Shown: in pieces, positions 1-31,008 of the stretch
How positions within the stretch are numbered: the stretch's first letter is position 1
Layout of the letters: each line of letters starts with the position of its first letter
Assembly: GCF_002933465.1 (NCBI RefSeq)
Contig: NZ_PSZE01000006.1
Location: 124,001 to 188,000 of the forward strand
Origin: Nocardia nova
Lineage (GTDB): Bacteria; Actinomycetota; Actinomycetes; Mycobacteriales; Mycobacteriaceae
Length of the DNA stretch: 64,000 nucleotides
Direction of reading: 5' to 3'
Notes under the pieces: generated by a model
What the model saw: only the letters and a program-made list of their open reading frames with translations
Database searches by the model: none
Told to the model about the DNA's origin: nothing
Program-made: the position numbers and the translations under genes

Positions 1-22592
<22,592 letters not shown>

Positions 22593-22597
22593 GCCAG

Positions 22598-22634
22598 GCC
22601 GGTGCACGGGGTGCGGCTGCTCTCCGGCACCGGC
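22598..22634 (+). terminator. Hairpin just after the NRPS stop codon
   Basis: GCCGGTGC (22598-22605) is the exact reverse complement of GCACCGGC (22627-22634). The stem is followed by TTTCGG and sits 5 bases after the stop. The loop is long (21 nt) and the T run short, so it is only a plausible intrinsic terminator. Confidence 0.4.
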
Positions 22635-22714
22635 TTTCGGTCCCCGGGTCCGATAGACTCAGCGAGCAGAGGACGAAACGTTCGCCCAGATCAGAGGGAG
22701 TGGAGGTGGTTTCC

Positions 22715-23029
22715 GTGGCGATGCCGACACCAGATGTGTCCTCGATGCTGCAGCCGATGGCGGCCCGCTGGACCTCCGCCGATCTGGCGCGTCTGCCCGA
22801 TAACGGAATTCGCTACGAAGTGCTGAATGGCCAGCGCATCGTTAACGGAGCTCCCAAACCACGGCATCAGGAATCGCTGACGTGGCTGCCGAATCCGCTT
22901 ACCTCCGCGATGCCGCAGGACAGAATGGTCAAGCCGATCGAGCTCGTTCAACGCGCGGCTGCCGGCGTAGCGGTCACCTTACATGCGCCGTTCGAATTCA
23001 CCGTCGACCCGAAAATCCTGCTTCGATAG
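22715..23029 (+). pseudogene. Truncated Uma2/DUF820-like protein (N-terminal part only)
   Basis: About 104 codons from GTG 22715, which has GGAGG at 22702-22706 at good spacing; an ATG at 22721 is the alternative. The segment WTSADLARLPDNGIRYEVLNG followed shortly by PKPRHQ resembles the start of the Uma2 family, a PD-(D/E)XK nuclease-like fold that is usually about 180-200 residues long. Here the frame stops soon after FEFTVDPKILLR, so the region that should carry the catalytic Asp and Glu-x-Lys residues is missing. It is read as a decayed gene between the NRPS and the ABC transporter. A short functional protein cannot be excluded. The family call is moderate. Confidence 0.5.
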
Positions 23030-23144
23030 CGATTCCACCGCGGTTATCGACATACGGTTGCCGCAATTCGCCATGATGTCCTCGTCGGGGCGATGGGGGC
23101 GATATCTGTCAGGGAGCGGGTGTGCCACCCGCGGAGGAGGGGAT

Positions 23145-23912
23145 ATGGAAGCCGATGTCACGCCTGCGCTGGAATTGAGCGGGCTGTACAAGCGGTTCGG
23201 TGGGCCGTGGGTGGTGGACGGGGTGAGCTTGGCGGTTCCGCCGGGCTCGTTCTTCGGGCTGGTGGGGCCCAACGGCGCCGGTAAGACCACCACCTTGTCG
23301 ATGGCCGTCGGGTTGTTGCGGCCCGATGCCGGGCAGGCGCGGATCTTCGGCGCCGACGTGTGGGCGGATCCGGTGCGCGCCAAGACGATCGTCGGCGTAT
23401 TGCCGGACGGTCTCGCGCTCCCGGAGCGGCTCACCGGACGTGAGTTGCTCACCTACACCGGACTGCTGCGCGGTTTGCCGCCGGCGACGGTGGCCGAGCG
23501 GGCGCAGGAACTGCTCGCGGTCCTCGAGCTGATCGAGGCGGAAAACACTCTGGTCGTGGACTATTCGGCCGGTATGCGCAAGAAGATCGGGCTCGCCACC
23601 GCACTGCTGCACGGACCCAAGTTGCTGGTGCTCGACGAACCGTTCGAGGCGGTGGATCCGGTGTCGGCCAGCACTATTCGCACGATTCTGCAGCGGTTCG
23701 TCACCGCCGGTGGCTCCGTGGTGCTGTCGAGTCATGTGATGGCGCTGGTGGAAAACCTGTGCGATCACCTCGCCGTCATCGACAAGGGGAGGGTGGTCGC
23801 CGCCGGCTCGGTCGCCGAGGTGCGTGGTGAGGGCAGCCTCGAGAAGGCTTTCGTCCGGCTGGTGGGCGGGCGCATCGGGGGAGATGAGGGCCTGTCGTGG
23901 TTGGCGTCCTGA
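23145..23912 (+). CDS. ABC transporter ATP-binding protein
   Basis: ATPase subunit of an ABC transporter, about 255 residues, expected at the inner face of the membrane with the next gene product. The start at ATG 23145 is set by the strong purine-rich site GGAGGAGGGG just upstream, although the frame is open further 5'. Walker A is GPNGAGKTT (near residue 43), the signature is YSAGM instead of LSGGQ, Walker B is LLVLDEPFEAVDP, and the switch histidine lies in SSHVM. The usual Q-loop glutamine is replaced in VGVLPDGLALPERLT, as in many exporters of this ABC-2-like class. The permease start lies inside the end of this gene (16-base overlap), so the two are translationally coupled. Substrate is unknown; the adjacent NRPS product is one possibility. 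Confidence 0.93.
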   Translation: MEADVTPALELSGLYKRFGGPWVVDGVSLAVPPGSFFGLVGPNGAGKTTTLSMAVGLLRPDAGQARIFGADVWADPVRAKTIVGVLPDGLALPERLTGRELLTYTGLLRGLPPATVAERAQELLAVLELIEAENTLVVDYSAGMRKKIGLATALLHGPKLLVLDEPFEAVDPVSASTIRTILQRFVTAGGSVVLSSHVMALVENLCDHLAVIDKGRVVAAGSVAEVRGEGSLEKAFVRLVGGRIGGDEGLSWLAS

Positions 23913-25474
23913 TCCGCATGCGCTGGCGGTTGACCGTCCGTGCGATGAGCAACGGACGGGCGGCGGCCGGCTTCTGGATCGGTCTGGTCTTCGGGATACT
24001 CGCCGCTGTCGCCACCGCGGTGGTGATGGCATCCGCCGGCCACGCCTGGGATACCCGCGCGGCGATCAATGTGGCCGCGACGCTGTACGCGGTGTGGACG
24101 CTCGGCTGGCTGGCCGGCCCGATCATCACCGGCAGCAGCGACGAAACACTGCAGCCCGAACATTTCCGGCTGCTGCCGCTGAGCTATCGGCAACTGTCGA
24201 TCGGGCTCGCGGCGGTGGCCTTCACCGGGCCGGCCGGTGCGGTCAATCTGATCGCTTTCGCCGGGCTGGTCGCGCTCGCAGTCCAATTGGGCGTGATACC
24301 GACCCTGTTCGCGGTGGCCGGGATGTGCCTGCAACTGATCTTCGTGGTGCTGCTCTCGCGGGCGATGCTCGCGTGGATCGGCGCCGCGATGCGTTCGCGC
24401 CGCGGTCGCGATCTCGGTGTCGTGCTCGCCGGCCTGACCGGTCTCGCCTACTACCCACTGCAACTGCTGGTGTCCTATCTCGGGCCGCGCCTGGAGCACG
24501 TGTCGCCCGGCCTGGGCGCGACATTGCGAATCCTGCCCTCGGGATGGGCGCCCTACGCGGTTCAGGCAGCCGAGGAAGGTCACTGGTGGCTCGGCGTCGG
24601 CGCCCTGGTGGGACTCGCCGCGCTGTCGGTGCTGTTGTGGCAGGCGTGGGCGGTACTGCTGCGCTGGCGTCTCACCACCACCGCCGCGCCCGCCGGACCC
24701 GTTCGCGCACAGCCGGGTTCGGGACGTCTCGACCGGCTGGTCCGCCCGACACCGGTCGGCGCGGTGGTACTCAAGGAATTGCGCACCTGGTCGCGCGACG
24801 GCCGGCGGCGGGCGGCGCTGCTACCGCTGATGCTCATCGGCGTGGTGCTGCCGATCTTCCTCGGACTGCAGAACGGTGGCGCCAGTCTGCCTTTCGCGGG
24901 CGTTTTCGTGGTGTGGATGGCCGCGATGGCCAGCGCCAACATGTACGCCTTCGACGGCACCGCCCTGTGGCACACCTTGGTGATTCCCGGGGCTGTGCGC
25001 GCCGACGTCCGCGGCCGCATGATCGCCTGGCTTCTGGTGGTCGGCCCACTCGCCGTGGTTCTCACACTTGTCCTCCCCGGCGCGGTCGGGCGCCCGCAGA
25101 TGTATCCGTGGGCGGTATCGACGCTGCCGGTGGTTGTGGGCGTCGGCGTGGCGGCGTCGATGTTCCTGTCGGTCTATGCCGCGTATCCGCTTCCGCAGCA
25201 ACGCGGTAACCCCTTCGCCGCCAATTCCGGGAATCCGGGATGCGCGCGGGCGCTGGTGCAGTTGGCGGTCGGCTTCGGTCAGCTCGTGGTCAATTTGCCG
25301 GTGCTCGGCCTGCTCGCACTGGGCGCCTATCTGCACAGTGCGCTCGTGCAATGGTCGGCGCTGCCGGTCGGAATCGTCCTGGGCGTCGGTGCCGCACTGC
25401 TCGGCGCACAGGTGGTCACCCGTCGCGTCCAAGCCCGCGGGCCGGAACTGCTGGCCGAGGTGAAACCGCGCTGA
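23897..25474 (+). CDS. ABC transporter permease, multi-spanning
   Basis: Integral membrane partner of the preceding ATPase, 525 residues, starting at a GTG that overlaps the ATPase gene. Hydrophobic segments fall in two clusters: near residues 25-50, 58-78, 100-135 and 138-165, then 315-345, 372-400, 408-435 and 460-505. A charged central loop (about residues 240-300) lies between them. This layout suggests one long permease instead of two short ones. No substrate-specific motif was recognised. It forms a two-gene unit with the ATPase; no substrate-binding protein is present, so an exporter is more likely than an importer. Confidence 0.85.
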   Translation: MVGVLIRMRWRLTVRAMSNGRAAAGFWIGLVFGILAAVATAVVMASAGHAWDTRAAINVAATLYAVWTLGWLAGPIITGSSDETLQPEHFRLLPLSYRQLSIGLAAVAFTGPAGAVNLIAFAGLVALAVQLGVIPTLFAVAGMCLQLIFVVLLSRAMLAWIGAAMRSRRGRDLGVVLAGLTGLAYYPLQLLVSYLGPRLEHVSPGLGATLRILPSGWAPYAVQAAEEGHWWLGVGALVGLAALSVLLWQAWAVLLRWRLTTTAAPAGPVRAQPGSGRLDRLVRPTPVGAVVLKELRTWSRDGRRRAALLPLMLIGVVLPIFLGLQNGGASLPFAGVFVVWMAAMASANMYAFDGTALWHTLVIPGAVRADVRGRMIAWLLVVGPLAVVLTLVLPGAVGRPQMYPWAVSTLPVVVGVGVAASMFLSVYAAYPLPQQRGNPFAANSGNPGCARALVQLAVGFGQLVVNLPVLGLLALGAYLHSALVQWSALPVGIVLGVGAALLGAQVVTRRVQARGPELLAEVKPR

Positions 25475-25502
25475 ACTCCTCCGGGAGGTCGGCCGGAATC
25501 CG

Positions 25503-25546
25503 ATGAGGAATATCCTCACAGTGATAATATGAAATATATTCCTCAT
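25503..25546. promoter_or_regulatory. Perfect 11-bp inverted repeat upstream of the MarR gene (candidate operator)
   Basis: ATGAGGAATAT (25503-25513) and ATATTCCTCAT (25536-25546) are exact reverse complements separated by 22 bases. The left arm also sits in a smaller palindrome, GAGGA-ATA-TCCTC (25505-25517). The block is strikingly AT-rich for this genome. It lies 56 bases before the regulator start, as expected of an autoregulatory operator or promoter region. It could instead form a hairpin ending the ABC transcript. Confidence 0.5.
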
Positions 25547-25583
25547 GTCAACTATCCGCACGTCAACTATCCGCACGTCAACT
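25547..25583. repeat. 15-bp tandem direct repeat before the MarR gene
   Basis: The unit GTCAACTATCCGCAC occurs at 25547-25561 and 25562-25576, then a partial third copy (GTCAACT) begins at 25577. It directly abuts the inverted repeat and ends 18 bases before the GTG start. Function unknown; it may be an iterated binding site or replication slippage in a leader. Confidence 0.7.
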
Positions 25584-25601
25584 GTGCGTTAGGCTGACGT
25601 C

Positions 25602-26084
25602 GTGGAGCACACGCACGACGCCGACGTCTTCGACGACCCGCGCCTGACCGATATCGGGGTGCTGTTCGAGGCGACCAACGGGATCCGCCGCAAACTCGAG
25701 CCGAGTTGGACGGCGAACGGGCTGTCGTTGCTGGATTTCGCCGCGCTCATGCGCCTGAGCCGCTCGCCCGGCCGCCGGCTGCGGATGACCGATCTGGCCG
25801 ATCAGACACAACTGTCGACCAGCGGTGTCACCCGCCTGGTGGACCGGCTCGAGCGCAACGGATTCGCGCGCCGCCAGCCCGATCCGAACGATCGCCGCAG
25901 CTCCTATGCCGCCCTCACCGCCGCCGGCGCGACCCGGCTGGCGAAGGTACTGCCGGAATATCTGAAGATCCTCGACACCTGGTTCTACGGTCAGCTCACC
26001 CCGGAGCAGTGCGAGGCACTGATCAGCGGCCTGCGGATCATCCGCGATGCCACCTTTCCGGAGGGGGGCCGGATCTCCGAGTGA
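25602..26084 (+). CDS. MarR-family transcriptional regulator
   Basis: Winged-helix DNA-binding repressor or activator of 160 residues, starting at GTG 25602. The core matches MarR: a helix region, then MTDLADQTQLSTSGVTRLVDR as recognition helix-turn-helix (about residues 65-85) and the wing NGFARRQPDPNDRRSSYAALT with the usual DxRxx(Y) pattern. MarR proteins bind as dimers to short palindromes and often sense small phenolic or drug-like ligands. The palindrome and tandem repeat upstream are candidate sites. The next gene on the same strand is a drug-exporter-type MFS protein 182 bases away, which suggests local regulation. Confidence 0.93.
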   Translation: MEHTHDADVFDDPRLTDIGVLFEATNGIRRKLEPSWTANGLSLLDFAALMRLSRSPGRRLRMTDLADQTQLSTSGVTRLVDRLERNGFARRQPDPNDRRSSYAALTAAGATRLAKVLPEYLKILDTWFYGQLTPEQCEALISGLRIIRDATFPEGGRISE

Positions 26085-26266
26085 CATCTCGGCCCGAGCC
26101 TTCGACCAGCCTTCGACCGCTCCGGCGCACGGTAGCCGAATACTCGCGTTCACCACACGGTCCGGTATCGCCCGGTCCCTATTGCCGAGATTCGCCCGGT
26201 CCGGCTCGTAGACTCGACCGATACGAGTTACTTCCCAGCGACACCGGTCGACGACGGGAGCGGCGC

Positions 26267-28000
26267 ATGGCTGATCACGTTCGAACAGACGCTGAACTCG
26301 CTTCGCCACCCACCGGTGCCAGACGGTGGTACGCCCTCGCGGTCCTCGCACTGGGTCTGGCGATGGTGACGCTGGACGGCACCGTCGTCGGTGTTTCGCT
26401 GCCGACGATCATCGGTGATCTGGGACTCGATTTCACCCAGGCACAGTGGGTCTTCTGCGTGTACTCGGTGGTGCTCGCGGTTCTGCTGATCACCGTCGGC
26501 CGGATCGGTGACCGATTCGGCCGACGCGTGATCTTCGTGCTCGGGGTGCTGATCTTCGTCGGCGGCAGTCTGTTGTCCGCCTCCGCGGATTCGGCGAGTC
26601 CGCTCATCTGGGGCCGGATCGTGCAGGGGATCGGCGGTGCGGCGGTCGTGGCGGGATCACTGAGCACGGTAGCGGCGATGTTCCACGGGCGGGCGCGCGT
26701 GATCGCGTTCACCGCATGGGTGGTCGCCCCGGCCGCCGCGGCAGTCGTCGGTGCGGCGCTGGGCGGGTGGTTCATCGACTCCTTCACCTGGCCGTGGATC
26801 TTCCTGATCAACGTGCCGATCGCGGTGGTCGTCCTGCTCGGGACCGTTCTCGTGCCCGAAACCCGCATCGGCGCCGCGGCCACCGGACCGGATGTGGACG
26901 GATGGCTGCTCAGTACGGCCGGGTTCGCGCTGGTGGTCTTCGCCCTCATCGAGGGGCAGCGTTACGGCTGGTTGCGGCCGCGGCGGGAGTTCACCGTGTT
27001 CGGGGTGACCTGGTCGACGCAATCGGCGAGTTCGCCCATACCGTTCGTGCTCGGCGTGGGCGTGTTGCTGCTGGTGCTGTTCGTCCTCTGGGAGAGGCAT
27101 CGGGTGAAGGTGGAACATGCCGCCCTGGTGGACTTCTCGCATCTGCGCGATCCCCGGCACTGGGGTGACGGCGCGGCCCTACTGATCGCGGCGGCACAAT
27201 TCGGACTGCTCTTCGTGCTGCCGCTGTACCTCGTGAACTGTCTCGGGTTGTCCACGCTGCGAACGAGTTCGATCCTCGTGGTGCTGACCGGGTGCGCGCT
27301 CATCTCGGCGGTCCTGACCGCCGGGCCGCTGCGGGCGGTACCGCCGCTGTGGCTGGTACGGATCGGCCTGGCGATCGCGTTGCTCGCGATGGCGGTGACC
27401 GCGCTGGCATTGACCTCGACGATTCCGGCGTGGGCGCCGACCGTGCTTCTCGCCTGCTACGGAATCGGTCTCGGGCTGGCCTCCGCTCCGTTGACGGCGA
27501 ATATGCGGCGCATCGGCGCGGGCACCACGGCATCGGATCCGGGGTCGATCACCGCGGCGACGGCCCGGCCCGCCGGTGCCGCGCTCGGCGTGGCGGTTCT
27601 CGGCAGTACCCTCTCGATCGGTCTCGGCCACTTCCTGCCCGATCGGCTGAGCTACGTCCCCGGCCTGACCACGCGGGCCGCCGGCGCCGTGGGTGCGGCC
27701 ACCCGTGACTCGGCGGGCGGCGTGATCGTCGGACTGCGTACTCAGCGCGCACCGGCCGCGGTCACCGACGCGCTCGCCAACGGCTTCGCCGACGCGACTC
27801 GGGCGGCGCTGCTCGGTGTCGCCGTCGTGCTGCTGCTGGCCTTCGTGGTGGCCACGCGCATCCCGCCCGAGGCCCAGCAAATCGACGCCGAACCGCCCGG
27901 TGCGGTTGCCCGCGACCGTGCCACCGAGCGGCCGGGCGAGTCGCGACGGATCACCGATGACGAGGGCGCCGCGCCGGTCGAACGCGGCGAGGCGACGTAG
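26267..28000 (+). CDS. MFS transporter, DHA2 (14-TM) drug-exporter type
   Basis: Proton-coupled efflux protein, 577 residues. The open frame extends upstream, but ATG 26267 has GGGAG at good spacing and gives the expected short cytoplasmic N-terminus before the first membrane helix (near residue 22). Family motifs are VTLDGTVVGVSLPTI in helix 1 and GRIGDRFGRRV (motif A) in the loop after helix 2. About 14 hydrophobic helices follow. The C-terminal 50 residues are charged and low-complexity. The 182-base gap upstream carries no gene. Position behind the MarR gene suggests inducible export of a toxic small molecule; the substrate cannot be read from sequence. Confidence 0.93.
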   Translation: MADHVRTDAELASPPTGARRWYALAVLALGLAMVTLDGTVVGVSLPTIIGDLGLDFTQAQWVFCVYSVVLAVLLITVGRIGDRFGRRVIFVLGVLIFVGGSLLSASADSASPLIWGRIVQGIGGAAVVAGSLSTVAAMFHGRARVIAFTAWVVAPAAAAVVGAALGGWFIDSFTWPWIFLINVPIAVVVLLGTVLVPETRIGAAATGPDVDGWLLSTAGFALVVFALIEGQRYGWLRPRREFTVFGVTWSTQSASSPIPFVLGVGVLLLVLFVLWERHRVKVEHAALVDFSHLRDPRHWGDGAALLIAAAQFGLLFVLPLYLVNCLGLSTLRTSSILVVLTGCALISAVLTAGPLRAVPPLWLVRIGLAIALLAMAVTALALTSTIPAWAPTVLLACYGIGLGLASAPLTANMRRIGAGTTASDPGSITAATARPAGAALGVAVLGSTLSIGLGHFLPDRLSYVPGLTTRAAGAVGAATRDSAGGVIVGLRTQRAPAAVTDALANGFADATRAALLGVAVVLLLAFVVATRIPPEAQQIDAEPPGAVARDRATERPGESRRITDDEGAAPVERGEAT

Positions 28001-28030
28001 CGACCCCGGCGCCCGGAGTTCCCCTTCGGC

Positions 28031-28429
28031 TCACCAGTCGATCAGATCGAGTTCGTGCAGGCGCCGGAAGACCAGCATCGAGCCGGGCGCGACATGCGGC
28101 ATCGCCGCGTACTCGCCGACGGTGAAATAACGCAGTTCGGCGATCTCACTGGTCGGCGTCGGTTCGCCGGTGAGGTCCGCGGTGAAGCAGGTCATGTGCA
28201 GTGCGGTACCGGGTATGTGCCCGTACGCCTCACACTCGAAGACGCCGAGCTCGTCGTGGGCCACCACGTCGACACCCAGTTCCTCGCGCACCTCGCGGTA
28301 CAACGCCTGCACCGGTGATTCGCCGGGATCGATCTTCCCGCCCGCCATGTAGAACACCTCTTTGCCGGTCGAACGTGCCTGCAGCAGACGGCGATTCCGG
28401 ACGTGCACGAGTGCGGCGGTGCGAATCAT
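28031..28429 (-). CDS. Nudix hydrolase
   Basis: Hydrolase of nucleoside diphosphate-linked compounds, 132 residues from ATG 28429. A GTG at 28444 in the same frame is possible, but AAGG lies 8 bases before the ATG and MIRTAALVHV is the usual Nudix beginning. The complete Nudix box is present: GGKIDPGESPVQALYREV followed by REELGV, fitting GX5EX7REUXEEXGU. It converges on the MFS gene (30-base gap). The substrate may be an oxidised nucleotide or an ADP-ribose-type compound and is not predictable. Confidence 0.93.
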   Translation of the reverse strand: MIRTAALVHVRNRRLLQARSTGKEVFYMAGGKIDPGESPVQALYREVREELGVDVVAHDELGVFECEAYGHIPGTALHMTCFTADLTGEPTPTSEIAELRYFTVGEYAAMPHVAPGSMLVFRRLHELDLIDW

Positions 28430-28472
28430 AAAGAGAGCCTTCACGATACGGTCGGTACGGCGGGTGCGGAGC

Positions 28473-29063
28473 TCACTGGGCGGCAGGCGTGAGCTTCCAG
28501 TGTTCGTGCAGGGCCGAGGCGATCTCGGGCAGCAGGGTGACCGGTATCCGCTGCTCGCGTAGGATCCGGCGAATCTCGGCGACCTGTTCGCGCTTGCGAT
28601 GTTCGTAGGCGTTGGACACCGGATGTCGCACCGGCGGAATACTGAGCAGTACCAGTTCGTCGTGTGGTTCGTCGCCGCCGGTCAGATCCAGCGCGAGCGA
28701 CCAGCGGGCCCGCTCGTCGAGGGCGAACCGGCCGGCCACCACCCGATCCCACTCCAGCCGCGATTCGGCCCACGGGGTGCGCCGGTAGATCGCGCGGTCG
28801 GTGAGAACGACGACATCGCGACCGAACAGCGCCACCACCAGCGCGATACCCGCCACCACCCCGGCCAGCAGTCCCGTGAAGATCCGGTTCACCCCGAACA
28901 AAGCCACCACGGCCCCGCAGATCACCAGCACCGACAGCACGGCGAGCGCACCGTAGGTGAGGGTGCGGCGGCCGGTGACGACACCCGCCCGCACCGCCCG
29001 GATCGGTCCGCGGGACCGGCGGGAAAGATCGGGTCCGGATACGGGCGGGACGTCGTCGCTCAT
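28473..29063 (-). CDS. Small membrane protein with two transmembrane helices, function unknown
   Basis: A 196-residue protein with a basic N-terminus, two adjacent hydrophobic helices (about residues 37-56 and 60-82, a hairpin separated by GVNRI), then a soluble domain. The soluble part begins FGRDVVVLTDRAIYRRTPWAE and contains alternating beta-like segments, reminiscent of bacterial PH-like membrane proteins; this is an impression only. The gene starts 31 bases after the encapsulin gene on the same strand and could be co-transcribed with it. No catalytic motif was seen. Confidence 0.75.
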   Translation of the reverse strand: MSDDVPPVSGPDLSRRSRGPIRAVRAGVVTGRRTLTYGALAVLSVLVICGAVVALFGVNRIFTGLLAGVVAGIALVVALFGRDVVVLTDRAIYRRTPWAESRLEWDRVVAGRFALDERARWSLALDLTGGDEPHDELVLLSIPPVRHPVSNAYEHRKREQVAEIRRILREQRIPVTLLPEIASALHEHWKLTPAAQ

Positions 29064-29094
29064 GGTGACACCTCGGAGATCGCTCGCGTCGGGC

Positions 29095-29895
29095 TCAGCC
29101 GCGCAGCGGGACGGCGGCCTCGGCGGTGTAGACCAGGAAGGTCAGGCTTTCCTGGAAGTACAGCTGCACGCTCTGCGCGTCGTGGGACAGGTAGCCGATC
29201 GACAGGTCCTGACCCAGTTGCAGATCGAAGTCGCCGCCGCGGGTGGTGAGCACGAAGGCGCCGTCGATGGCGGGCGCCCAGATGATCTCGCCCTCGGGGA
29301 TCAGCCGCTCGATATGTGTGCGGATCGGGTGGCCGTGGTCGGAGGTCTCGCTCACCGCGGTGTACAGATCGGCGCTCAGCAGCACCGAATACGGCCCGTC
29401 GACACCGGCGAGCCGCAACTTGCTCAGTGCCTGTGCGATGGCCTCGGGGATGAGTCGCGGATCGCTCGGCGCGGTGACGGGGGCGTTCGACACGGCCGCG
29501 CGGATGCCGGTGATACCGGCGGCGGGGTAGCCCTCGAAGACGGCGCGGTCTTCGGCGAACGCGATCTTGCGGGCCGCGTCCTTGACCGGATCCAGATCCG
29601 CGTCCTGTGCGCCGCGCTCGACGTTGTCGAGCTCCTCGCGCGAGAGCGTGAACGGCACGCGCAGCTCGACCAGCGGTGCCACCACGCGCTGGCGGGCCTG
29701 GACGCCCTGATCCGGCGCGTCGATGGGGGTGGTACGTCCCAATCCGACCGCGGAGTAGTCGGTGCCGTGCGGGCCGGACAGGTCCACCACCCGGCGTCCG
29801 GCGATATGACGCCGGAAGGTGCGCGTCGCCTCCTCCTCGATGGCCGACCACGCCTCGGAGGTGATCGGCGCGAGTTCACGGTGCAGATTGTTCAT
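29095..29895 (-). CDS. enc: Encapsulin shell protein (type 1, linocin M18-like)
   Basis: Major shell protein with the HK97-type capsid fold, 266 residues, the standard length for type 1 encapsulins. It assembles a hollow protein compartment in the cytoplasm. Characteristic segments are MNNLHRELAPITSEAWSAIE at the N-terminus (which forms the cargo-binding site), ATRTFRRHIAGRRVVDLSGP, and QLYFQESLTFLVYT near the C-terminus. The ATG overlaps the TGA of the DyP gene (ATGA). The ribosome-binding site AAAAGGA lies inside the last codons of the DyP gene, so expression of cargo and shell is coupled. A longer upstream frame is rejected because it runs through the DyP gene. Confidence 0.97.
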   Translation of the reverse strand: MNNLHRELAPITSEAWSAIEEEATRTFRRHIAGRRVVDLSGPHGTDYSAVGLGRTTPIDAPDQGVQARQRVVAPLVELRVPFTLSREELDNVERGAQDADLDPVKDAARKIAFAEDRAVFEGYPAAGITGIRAAVSNAPVTAPSDPRLIPEAIAQALSKLRLAGVDGPYSVLLSADLYTAVSETSDHGHPIRTHIERLIPEGEIIWAPAIDGAFVLTTRGGDFDLQLGQDLSIGYLSHDAQSVQLYFQESLTFLVYTAEAAVPLRG

Positions 29896-30944
29896 TGCGG
29901 GATCCTTTTCAACGTGCCGATACCGAGAGAGCCGTCGCCGGACGACGCGGCCGCGGGCAGCTCGGCGATTCCGGCTGCCTCGAGTTCCAGGTCCTGCTCC
30001 GAATCCGCCACCTGTGCGGGGGCGTCCGGAAGGTCGTCGAAGAAATCGTTGGCCGGGGTGAAGAACAGGGTCCCGGTGATCGCGGTGGAGAAATCGAGAA
30101 TGCGGTCGTAGGGCGCTTCGTCGCTGCCGAGGAACATGCGGACCAGCATCCGCTCGGTGACATCCGGGGTAGCGGCGTAAGCGATGTAGTACGTGCCGAA
30201 TTCGCCCTCGCGGACACTGCCGAAGGGCATGTTGGCGCGCAGGATCTGGCGCTCGGTGCCGTCCGGATCGATCAGAGTGTTCACCGCGACATGGGAATCC
30301 GCCGGCTTGTCCTCGTCGGACAGTTCCAGATCCTCGAGTTTGGTACGGCCGATGACGAGCTGCTGCTCCTCGACGGTCAGCGAACTCCACGTCTCCAGAT
30401 CGTGCAGGTATTTCTGGACGATCACGTAACTACCGCCGGCGAAGCCGGGATCCTCGTCGCCGATGAGTGCCGCGGCGACGGCGGCGCGACCTTCGGGGTT
30501 CTCGGTGCCGTCGACGAAGCCGAGCAGGTCACGCTGTTCGAAATAGCGGAACCCGACCGTCTCGTCGATGATCGTGGCCGCACCCTTCAACCGGGAACCG
30601 ATCAGCATCGCCAATTCGAAACAGGCGTCCGGCAATTCGCCCTTGATGTGGAACAGCAGATCGCCCGGTGTGGCCGGGGCCTGATGCTTCTCCCCCGCAT
30701 AGCCCGGAAATTCGTGCAGCTGCGCGGGTCTCGGGCCGGCGAACAGCCGATCCCAGGCGGCGGAACCGATACTCGTCACACAGGACAGTCGCGTTTCCGG
30801 CACCCGGAATCCGATCGAGCGCCGCAATCCCGCCAGGTCGGCGAGAAGGTCGCGCACCACCGGCTCACCGCCCTCGTCGATGGTCGCGACGAGGAAGATC
30901 GCTGCGCGCGAAAGCGGGTCGAGGATCGGCTGCGGCTCACCCAT
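29892..30944 (-). CDS. dypB: DyP-type haem peroxidase, encapsulin cargo
   Basis: Dye-decolourising peroxidase oxidising diverse substrates with hydrogen peroxide, 350 residues from ATG 30944; a TTG 10 codons upstream is less likely. The family motif GFVDGTENPEG (near residue 145, distal catalytic Asp) and the later proximal histidine region SHVAVNT are present. The last residues, DGSLGIGTLKRIPQ, match the known targeting peptide (DGSLxIGxLK) that docks cargo inside encapsulin. A low-complexity linker rich in Glu, Ala and Ser precedes it. Together with the coupled downstream shell gene, this shows a peroxidase nanocompartment, probably for oxidative stress defence. Confidence 0.97.
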   Translation of the reverse strand: MGEPQPILDPLSRAAIFLVATIDEGGEPVVRDLLADLAGLRRSIGFRVPETRLSCVTSIGSAAWDRLFAGPRPAQLHEFPGYAGEKHQAPATPGDLLFHIKGELPDACFELAMLIGSRLKGAATIIDETVGFRYFEQRDLLGFVDGTENPEGRAAVAAALIGDEDPGFAGGSYVIVQKYLHDLETWSSLTVEEQQLVIGRTKLEDLELSDEDKPADSHVAVNTLIDPDGTERQILRANMPFGSVREGEFGTYYIAYAATPDVTERMLVRMFLGSDEAPYDRILDFSTAITGTLFFTPANDFFDDLPDAPAQVADSEQDLELEAAGIAELPAAASSGDGSLGIGTLKRIPQ

Positions 30945-31008
30945 GATCAACAGGGTACGGTGCCGCGCCGACAACTCGTGCGGACGGCCCGGCCTCGCGA
31001 GACCGGCC

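Noticed and set aside
22983..23144. Longer N-terminus for the ABC ATPase
   Set aside because: The extension has no ABC similarity, while GGAGGAGGGG directly precedes ATG 23145.
26182..26214. TTGCCG and TAGACT as a promoter before the MFS gene
   Set aside because: Spacing of 21 bases is poor and such hexamers are common. A similar TAGACT at 22654 also lacks a convincing -35 element.
25706..26266. Upstream extension of the MFS frame by 187 codons
   Set aside because: It overlaps the MarR gene in another frame and lacks hydrophobic character. ATG 26267 has a ribosome site and gives the family N-terminus.
29896..30390. Upstream extension of the encapsulin frame
   Set aside because: It runs through the DyP gene in a different frame. 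The 266-residue product from the overlapping ATG has the expected length and N-terminus.
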